DNA of 64,000 nt from contig VXBA01001607.1 in assembly GCA_013399895.1 (NCBI GenBank), forward strand, positions 161,088 through 225,087. The letters are read 5' to 3'. The DNA is from Serilophus lunatus (Eukaryota > Chordata > Aves > Passeriformes > Eurylaimidae). Numbering within the stretch: the first letter of the stretch is position 1; each line of letters starts with the position of its first letter. Made by a program: the position numbers and the translations under genes. A model generated the notes under the pieces. That model searched no databases. It saw only the letters and a program-made list of their open reading frames with translations, and was not told where the DNA came from. This document shows, piece after piece, positions 59,501-64,000 of this stretch.

Positions 59501-62345
59501 ACATCCAACTCAACTCCTTTGCCTCTTTACACAGCCCATTATATATAAGCTACATTCCCATTCTTTTACCTTTTCAGAGTTATGGTAACCCTTGAAATTT
59601 ATATTCCAAAAGCTATAAAGTACGTAAGATTTCCCAATCAACGCAAATAATACTTAAAAGCAAACAGACATTTCAACAGAGAACTACAAAAATAGTACTC
59701 AATTCACATAGCATATTATTGCAAAACAATTCGAAACATAGAAGAATGATGTCATCCTTATTATTTCTATCAATCGCAACCTTGACTATCACCTGGAACT
59801 CAGAAAAGCACCAGAAGTTATGGCAGAAGATGACTGCAAGAACAGACTATTTATTTACCTGATTGCAATAAAAAGATGTCCTTTCATCTCACACATATAT
59901 CCTGATCTCAGCAAGTATTCACTTCTTTAGCTTAAATTTAAAGGAATTAGATGTAACTTACCTCTCTAGCAGCACAGTCATGAGGAGCTTCTTCTTTATT
60001 TACTTTCCCTTTTGGAAATCCCCAGCCAGACTTTGCTAAATAGCCCTGAACCAAAAGAACCTACAAAATACAAGGGAATGCAACAGTCAAACATGCAGGT
60101 GGCTCTCACCAATTTCTATTAAATGTTTTCCCTCCACCATCCCCTGGTTCTCCAAGAGAATATTTTAGCCTAAAGTAAGGAAACACTTAGGTTTGCTGTC
60201 AAGAACTGTGAAATCCTTTATGGGATCGTGTAACTCAAAATAAAAACCCCAAAACTGAGAAGGAAAGCAAGCAGAAGTTTGTTTACTGTCTCACATATAT
60301 TTCTCTACACAGCCAACAGTGTCAAGTAACTCAGATCTTTGCAAAACTGACAGTGAATCTAAATTTCTCCAGAAGAAAAACATAAACCACAAAGAAAAAT
60401 TACTTCTACCAGCATTTTTCACCCTTCCCTCCAGTCCTTCACAACTATTTCCATACTTACATTTTCAAGTGTCTCATCGAGAATGATTGCACCATAGGTT
60501 GGCACTCCCATTTTGTATTCTTTCCATTCATCTAAAACCTTTTGTACATCTTCACCTTGAGGCAGTAAAAAAGGGCAGTGATTGAAGAGTACAGCAGCAC
60601 GTTAAGGAAGATCCACCGTAGGCAGTCACTTGCAAATCACAGGCAGACACACAAAAGATACCCACTCAACGTTTAACATAAATACATTCCTTCCCCAAGT
60701 GTTTTGAAGATATCTTCTCTTGCAAGTAAAAAAAATATTATGAATTATTCAGGACCAAACACTAGAGGTCAGAAAGCATCAAACAATTTGGCAATTCCAA
60801 CAGAAGCCAAACTAACTAAATAAATAAAGGGCAAGAAAAAAGATGGCACAAGGTTGCTTGTTTGAAGAAAAGTCTCCCTAATTTAAAATAAAATTAAAAA
60901 AACCAAAACAAAACAGTATCCACACAACATCCACAATATGTACTATTCTAAAACAGATTTTCTTAATTTTGAAGCGAGTGAGAGATAAAAATACAGCTTC
61001 ATCCTATGCTTGAAGTGAGTGGAGATAAGTTTCTCCCACAATCATTCATTAAGAATACGGTACAGAATCTGTGTATTTACCACACAAAAAAAAGATTATT
61101 TTTAGTGGCATCAAGTTACAGAAATCTAAATTCTAAAGCACTTTACCAAAACTCACATAAACATGACCAACCTTTGTATAACTCTAAAACTTATTTCGAG
61201 AGCAAATCTACAAGTTCAATACTTAATGAAAGTATTAACATTATATATTACATATAAAAACGTTATATATTCGAATGTTATAAAAATATTACAATTCTGA
61301 CAAAAAGGGAACTTAATAAGACACTGCAGAAGAACTAATATTTCTGGCAAATGTGAACTAGAGAGGGACAGACGTAATGAACACATAACATTTTTTCTGT
61401 ACTTCCTACAATTACTAAAAGAATTTTATTGTTCTGAAAATACATTTATAATTAAAAACATACATAAGTAAAATGTAACTGCATAACATCAACCAACAGA
61501 ACATGATCATATTTTCACAGTTTATTGTTAAAATAAATGCTGAGGTGTTTCAAAGTAAACCTGTTATCAAACTCAACAAATAAGTAAGTTGTGTAGTGAA
61601 ATCATAGACAATATTAAACTGAAAGTTAGAAGCAGTATTTCTATCCCATAAGAAGAACATATGGAAAAAGGTTAAAACCAAAAACCCTGCTGGATGAAAG
61701 CCACAAACTTCTCCAGCAAGGATTCAATAGTGTACATTCCAGCAGTCCTTGCAAGCAGTAAAAAAAGCAGAGGCCTATCCCATGAATTCAGCAAAAATGC
61801 ATCCTCCCCCGTGTGAAAAGAAACTTCCAATAAACACATACTTCTGCCCATGAGGGAACAGATATCACCTCAACTACATTAACATTTATGTCACTATTCA
61901 CTTGAAAATTATTCAAAGGATTTTAGAGAGCTCCAACAGCTCATCCTCAAAACCTACACAGCTCGACCAAGTGCAACCATGAGGAAAACTCCTTCAAGAT
62001 CAGAAACTACCAGTTTTCCACATCTCTTCTGAGCAGCACAAAATCACGGAAGTATTGAACAGCACATAACTAGCAATAGTAAGTTTCAATCACAAACACA
62101 TGCACTAACATCTTCTTGCTGGGAAATATTGTCAACAACATTCAGCTTGCACTTCACCGAGACAGAAAACAACTGCAGGAATAAAAAGGATATCAGCTTT
62201 AGCAAAGTCTCTTATCCCACACTGAGGTAATCCTGGTGTGTTTTGCATGTAGAAATCCAAATAAAACCAATGGGCCAGTTCAATCTGAAAACACACTCTG
62301 ATGGCATTATCTCTCTCCTCACTTGGAATGTGCAAAATAAATCGG
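50389..62345 (-). CDS. DCP2: DCP2, mRNA-decapping Nudix hydrolase (10 coding exons; first exon missing)
   Basis: Seen: exons 62345-62194, 60588-60461, 60060-59962, 56478-56326, 54715-54603, 54499-54392, 53656-53533, 52961-52854, 51153-51102 and 50552-50389 join in one frame of about 399 residues ending FDL-TGA. In order the product has the N-terminal regulatory domain (HWFYLDFY), a Nudix domain with the GX5EX7REUXEEXGU box across exons 4 and 5 (Glu pair in FEETGF), Box B ([10 protein letters not shown]), a Ser/Asp-rich linker, a basic disordered region, and a conserved C-terminal helix ([11 protein letters not shown]). Known: DCP2 removes the 5' cap (releasing m7GDP) from deadenylated mRNA in P-bodies with DCP1, EDC3 and EDC4, and the C-terminal helix binds EDC4. 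Human DCP2 is 420 residues. The missing exon should supply about 17 codons plus two bases of Ser, giving about 417. Confidence 0.97.
50553..51101 (-). other. DCP2: DCP2 intron 10, GC-AG type
   Basis: Donor CAG|GCAAGT (GC at 51101-51100), acceptor TTTAAGCAG. 549 nt. GC donors are the known minor class of U2 introns and usually keep an otherwise strong consensus, as here. No repeats. Confidence 0.88.
51102..51153 (-). CDS. DCP2: DCP2 exon 10 (52 nt)
   Basis: Acceptor AACCAG. Encodes [17 protein letters not shown] plus 1 nt, matching the mammalian KCEKKLHPRKLQDNFET segment. Followed by a GC donor. Skipping would shift frame and reach TAG after 17 codons of exon 11. Confidence 0.93.
51154..52853 (-). 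other. DCP2: DCP2 intron 9
   Basis: GTAAGA...CTTAACCAG, 1700 nt. Holds a short (TA/CA)n patch near 52716-52734. No other element recognised. Confidence 0.88.
52854..52961 (-). CDS. DCP2: DCP2 exon 9 (36 codons)
   Basis: Phase 0 at both ends; acceptor ATGGTAG (weak tract), donor TTG|GTAAGA. Encodes [20 protein letters not shown] then [16 protein letters not shown]. This basic, low-complexity segment aligns with the mammalian NGRKQYQ...QKKRTNG stretch. Disordered linker; 108 nt keeps frame if skipped. Confidence 0.88.
52962..53532 (-). other. DCP2: DCP2 intron 8
   Basis: GTAGGT...GGTAG, 571 nt, with a C-rich run on the plus strand near 53391-53404. Nothing else recognised. Confidence 0.85.
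53533..53656 (-). CDS. DCP2: DCP2 exon 8 (124 nt)
   Basis: Completes Arg/Ser junction, then [20 protein letters not shown] onward to VSEVLKVK. Acceptor TACTAG, donor AAG|GTAGGT. Gln/Pro-rich disordered linker; recognisable against mammalian RHSQQLFPDG...KPYNNHSEMSDLLKGK but clearly more diverged than the catalytic exons. Confidence 0.93.
53657..54391 (-). other. DCP2: DCP2 intron 7
   Basis: GTAAGA...GTACTAG, 735 nt. A 72-codon plus-strand frame here (53916-54134) shows no coding features. No repeats recognised. Confidence 0.88.
54392..54499 (-). CDS. DCP2: DCP2 exon 7 (108 nt), end of Box B and acidic Ser linker
   Basis: Completes Arg, then [20 protein letters not shown] onward to KPNLEKA plus 2 nt. 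Donor TAG|GTAAGA. The SSDSDNG motif looks like a casein-kinase-type acidic Ser cluster (inferred). Confidence 0.96.
54500..54602 (-). other. DCP2: DCP2 intron 6 (103 nt)
   Basis: GTATGT...CTCACAG. Very short next to its kilobase-scale neighbours. Confidence 0.93.
54603..54715 (-). CDS. DCP2: DCP2 exon 6 (113 nt), Box B start
   Basis: Acceptor TTTTCTAG after a T-run. Encodes [20 protein letters not shown] onward to FFMAIPFI plus a split Arg. The C-terminal helix of the catalytic region (Box B), which contributes to RNA/cap binding, begins here. Confidence 0.97.
54716..56325 (-). other. DCP2: DCP2 intron 5
   Basis: GTAGGT...TTTCTAG, 1610 nt. Contains a 126-codon plus-strand open frame (55539-55919) with no recognisable motif. 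A near-direct repeat of CTCCTCAAGTT lies at about 56264 and 56284. Confidence 0.88.
56326..56478 (-). CDS. DCP2: DCP2 exon 5 (51 codons), second half of the Nudix box
   Basis: Phase 0 at both ends; acceptor TTTCTCAG, donor CGG|GTAGGT. Encodes [20 protein letters not shown] onward to KTRREIR. The two Glu in VFEETG are the metal-binding catalytic residues of the Nudix box (human E147/E148 by family knowledge). Confidence 0.98.
58299..59138 (+). mobile_element. Complete solo LTR of an avian endogenous retrovirus (840 bp)
   Basis: Starts TGTATTGGGGTTTC and ends ACCACTACA (TG...CA termini). It is flanked by the 5-bp direct repeat CTAGT at 58294-58298 and 59139-59143. The middle is GC-rich with diverged tandem units of the type CCCGTGGGGAGAGGAGCCCA plus GGAGCAGG (about 58640-58860). 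The 3' part has the LTR landmark GTCTGTTTTGCCCATGAAGG and CTTATCTCGACTCACGA. The place where family members, as I recall them, have AATAAA reads AACAAA here (near 58951). No internal genes or second LTR. Known: such LTRs are common in many birds; a 5-bp duplication fits ERVL-type integration. Antisense to DCP2. Confidence 0.9.
58862..58862. other. Ambiguous base (N)
   Basis: Single unresolved base inside the GC-rich tandem part of the LTR, where read mapping between family copies is expected to be poor. Confidence 0.95.
59962..60060 (-). CDS. DCP2: DCP2 exon 4 (33 codons), first half of the Nudix box
   Basis: Phase 0 at both ends; acceptor TTTTGTAG, donor GAG|GTAAGT. Encodes [20 protein letters not shown] onward to HDCAARE. 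WGFPKGK and the REU part of the Nudix motif are intact. Confidence 0.98.
60061..60460 (-). other. DCP2: DCP2 intron 3
   Basis: GTAAGT...TTTTGTAG, 400 nt. No repeats recognised. Confidence 0.93.
60461..60588 (-). CDS. DCP2: DCP2 exon 3 (128 nt), start of the Nudix fold
   Basis: Completes Val, then [20 protein letters not shown] onward to [10 protein letters not shown]; donor AAT|GTAAGT. It starts after an AC (not AG) acceptor, the 3' end of the U12-type intron. Sequence matches mammals except for single changes such as S to N in FNHC and E to Q in DVQK. Confidence 0.96.
60589..62193 (-). other. DCP2: DCP2 intron 2: AT-AC, U12-type (minor spliceosome)
   Basis: The 5' splice site reads G|ATATCCTTTTT (62193 downward), matching the U12 donor consensus ATATCCTT. 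The 3' end has TTCCTTAAC at 60609-60601, a perfect U12 branch-site motif. About 13 nt after its last A comes AC|TCTTCAATC. No GT-AG alternative restores the conserved FAKA-V-F reading. 1605 nt, AT-rich, no transposon recognised. Confidence 0.95.
62194..62345 (-). CDS. DCP2: DCP2 exon 2 (152 nt), N-terminal regulatory domain
   Basis: Acceptor CTGGCAG; 1 nt completes Ser, then [20 protein letters not shown], then [12 protein letters not shown] and onward to IRDFAKA plus 1 nt of Val. The Trp and aromatic residues in HWFYLDFY belong to the DCP1-contacting, cap-proximal N-terminal domain. Essentially identical to mammals. Confidence 0.97.
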
Positions 62346-63160
62346 CTGCCAGGAAAGCAAGAAGAGTAAGATTAAACAAACGTATGGATTTAAATAGAGC
62401 TAACAGCAAAAACACATTACAACAGTGGAATTCCTGATCTGTTAGTGCATGCCAACAGACTACTAGATCCCCCCTGACGTTCTACAGGGACAGCAAAAGG
62501 TTTTCACAAAGTGAAATACAATTTTTAAAGCCAAGAAGGAAAATGGATTATGTTGTTCTTTCAGAAATATCAATTACAATACAGTAAGGAAACTAACTGT
62601 TGTGAAAACGGGAGGGTGAGGACAACTTACATAAATGCCTGTATTACAAAAATGAAAGCATTTTTACAAGTCTAGCAAAGAACATCTGTCAATTCTGATA
62701 AGAGATTTCACTGCTTTTTTTTTTTTTCCAGGACACAAGTTATGAATTTTCACTTAGAATCACATTAAACTACTGATTTATGTAGGTTTTAAACACGATC
62801 CTCCTAATTTCTTCACTCTGAAACAGAACATGGACAATTCGTTTCTTTTTCAAGTCATATAATGCTTTAGCCCAGACACTGGCATACAAACACAGAGCAG
62901 GAGAGATGCCAGTTTAAGGAGCACTGTGTGACAGCTTATTTTGATTAACCAAAAGAAGCTTTACTTATTTATGTATTTTGTATCACAAGCACAACTTTTA
63001 GAAACTGAACTTCAATCATCTGACAGAAATCTTTCACATTTAACTCCCAAGCACCACCAGCTGAATTCCCCAAAAAAAAACCAACCACTTAACACGTCAC
63101 TGTTAGAGCTGGAAACAGTAGGGACATCTTTACTGGAAATCTGACAGGTGTGAATTGTTA
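62346..63160 (-). other. DCP2: DCP2 intron 1 (3' portion)
   Basis: AT-rich sequence upstream of exon 2, ending TTTCCTGGCAG. I searched it for the expected first coding exon (METKRVEIP-like, ending DDLC) and found none. T13 (plus strand) near 62717-62729. Confidence 0.8.
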
Positions 63161-64000
63161 CAGGACAGCCGAGGCCAAGGGCAGAGAGGCACAAGGCACA
63201 CACCAGACGCTCCCCAGGGTCACAGGCTCCCCCAGGAACCAGCCCCAGCCCCAGCCCCGACCCCAGCCTCGCACACCCGTCGCACAGGTCCCAGTTGGTG
63301 CGTTTGCTGTGAGTTCACACGGACAACAGGTGTGGGGAAGAGGAGACACCCGCTGTGCCCCAGTGTCCTGCCCACACTCACCTCGCTCACACGATTCCCC
63401 CGCAGCAGCACCTGCTTCCCAGGAGACCCGTCATTCCCACCCCCGAAGCTGGAAGCTGAGACACCCTCCCAACCCTTGTGAGCCGCTCGCACTGGGACAT
63501 CCCCCCTCACTCCAGCACCTCGTCCACGCTGGCACCGCATCCCCGCATCCCTGCACCCCTCCATCCCACCCGTACAGCGGGCACTGTCACACCCAAGGGT
63601 GTCCCTGTGCCCTCTTCCTTTCCCGCCCGCTGGCACCTTCTCTTCCAGCAGAACTGGCACCCCCGCCACCCTCTCCAAAGGAATCCCGACCTTGGGGAGG
63701 CAATTCCCGCCGCACATCCCTCCCCGCACCGATCCCACGCCCCGGGTCCCCTCTCACCTGCGCAAACACCGCCCACGCAGCCTCACCTTTCCCAGCCCCG
63801 CAGTGTTCTGCCATTCCTCCCGCACGCCCGGCCCCTCGCCCCGCAGCGGGAGTCGCGTCCATCCCTCCCGCCCTCCCTCCCGCACGGATTCCACCGGGAA
63901 GGCGGAGCCTCGGCCACGGGGGGAGCTCCCAGCCCCTTCCTTCCGCTTCCCGGCCGCCCGGGGAGGGCCGAGGCCGCCCGTTTCCGCGGGTGGCCCCGCA
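63160..64000 (-). promoter_or_regulatory. DCP2: CpG island at the 5' end of DCP2
   Basis: Base composition changes sharply to GC-rich and CpG-rich (densest at 63700-64000, for example CCGGCCGCCCGGGGAGGGCC). It lies directly upstream of DCP2 exon 2, the usual position of a housekeeping promoter or first exon. Donor-like sites on the minus strand occur at GCGAG|GTGAGTG (about 63379), GCGCAG|GTGAGAG (about 63757) and GGAAAG|GTGAGG (about 63787). They are candidates for noncoding or alternative first exons. No TATA box is seen. Confidence 0.75.
63243..63264 (-). promoter_or_regulatory. Potential G-quadruplex
   Basis: Four runs of four G on the minus strand separated by two-base loops (plus strand CCCC at 63243, 63249, 63255 and 63261). 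Fits the canonical G4 pattern at the edge of the CpG island, on the DCP2 sense strand. Confidence 0.7.

Larger units (their letters stand above)
56479..59961 (-). other. DCP2: DCP2 intron 4 (3.5 kb), contains a solo LTR
   Basis: GTAAGT...TTTCTCAG. Interrupts the Nudix box between ARE and VFEETG. Holds the 840-bp LTR at 58299-59138 on the opposite strand; the rest is AT-rich with no exon seen. Confidence 0.9.

Noticed and set aside
63220..63862. Minus-strand frames of 89-172 codons in the CpG island
   Set aside because: Gly/Arg/Ala-rich translations typical of GC-rich sequence; no homology recognised, and none splices in frame to DCP2 exon 2.
1..64000. CRISPR arrays, operons, phage or bacterial defence genes
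   Set aside because: The sequence is vertebrate nuclear DNA with spliced genes; no regularly spaced repeats or dense prokaryotic coding.

Overview
The window looks like nuclear DNA from a bird. It carries several truncated CR1 LINE copies with the avian 8-bp ATTCTATG-type tails, an avian-type solo LTR, and long AT-rich introns between short, very conserved vertebrate exons. One unresolved base (N at 58862) marks it as assembly sequence. There are no prokaryotic genes, tRNA or rRNA genes, or CRISPR arrays. In chicken, to my recollection, the MCC/DCP2/APC neighbourhood is Z-linked, so a Z location is likely but is inferred, not seen.

Two protein-coding genes account for the window, and they converge tail to tail. 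Positions 1 to about 44.2 kb, plus strand, hold the 3' two-thirds of MCC (mutated in colorectal cancers): eleven coding exons from 5662 to the stop at 40435. They join in one open frame of 551 residues, followed by a 3' UTR with a good AATAAA at 44197. The introns contain an LTR-like element (8063-8380), CR1 fragments (15.0-15.8, 16.2, 30.9-31.4, 38.5 kb) and low-complexity tracts. Two more CR1 tails lie inside the predicted 3' UTR.

Positions 64.0 kb down to about 44.85 kb, minus strand, hold DCP2, the Nudix mRNA-decapping enzyme. Ten coding exons run from 62345 to the stop at 50389. The first coding exon (about 17 codons) is missing and is expected just beyond 64000, because the window ends inside a GC-rich CpG island that should be the DCP2 promoter. 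The predicted 3' UTR is long, about 5.5 kb.

The most interesting signals are in DCP2 splicing. Intron 2 is an AT-AC intron with near-perfect U12 (minor spliceosome) signals. Intron 10 has a GC donor after a 52-nt exon. The last exon has a NAGNAG tandem acceptor. A complete solo LTR with a 5-bp target-site duplication sits in the intron that splits the Nudix catalytic box. I found no novel multi-gene system. MCC (scaffold/coiled-coil protein) and DCP2 (mRNA decay) have no known joint pathway; their link here is conserved synteny and closely abutting 3' ends.
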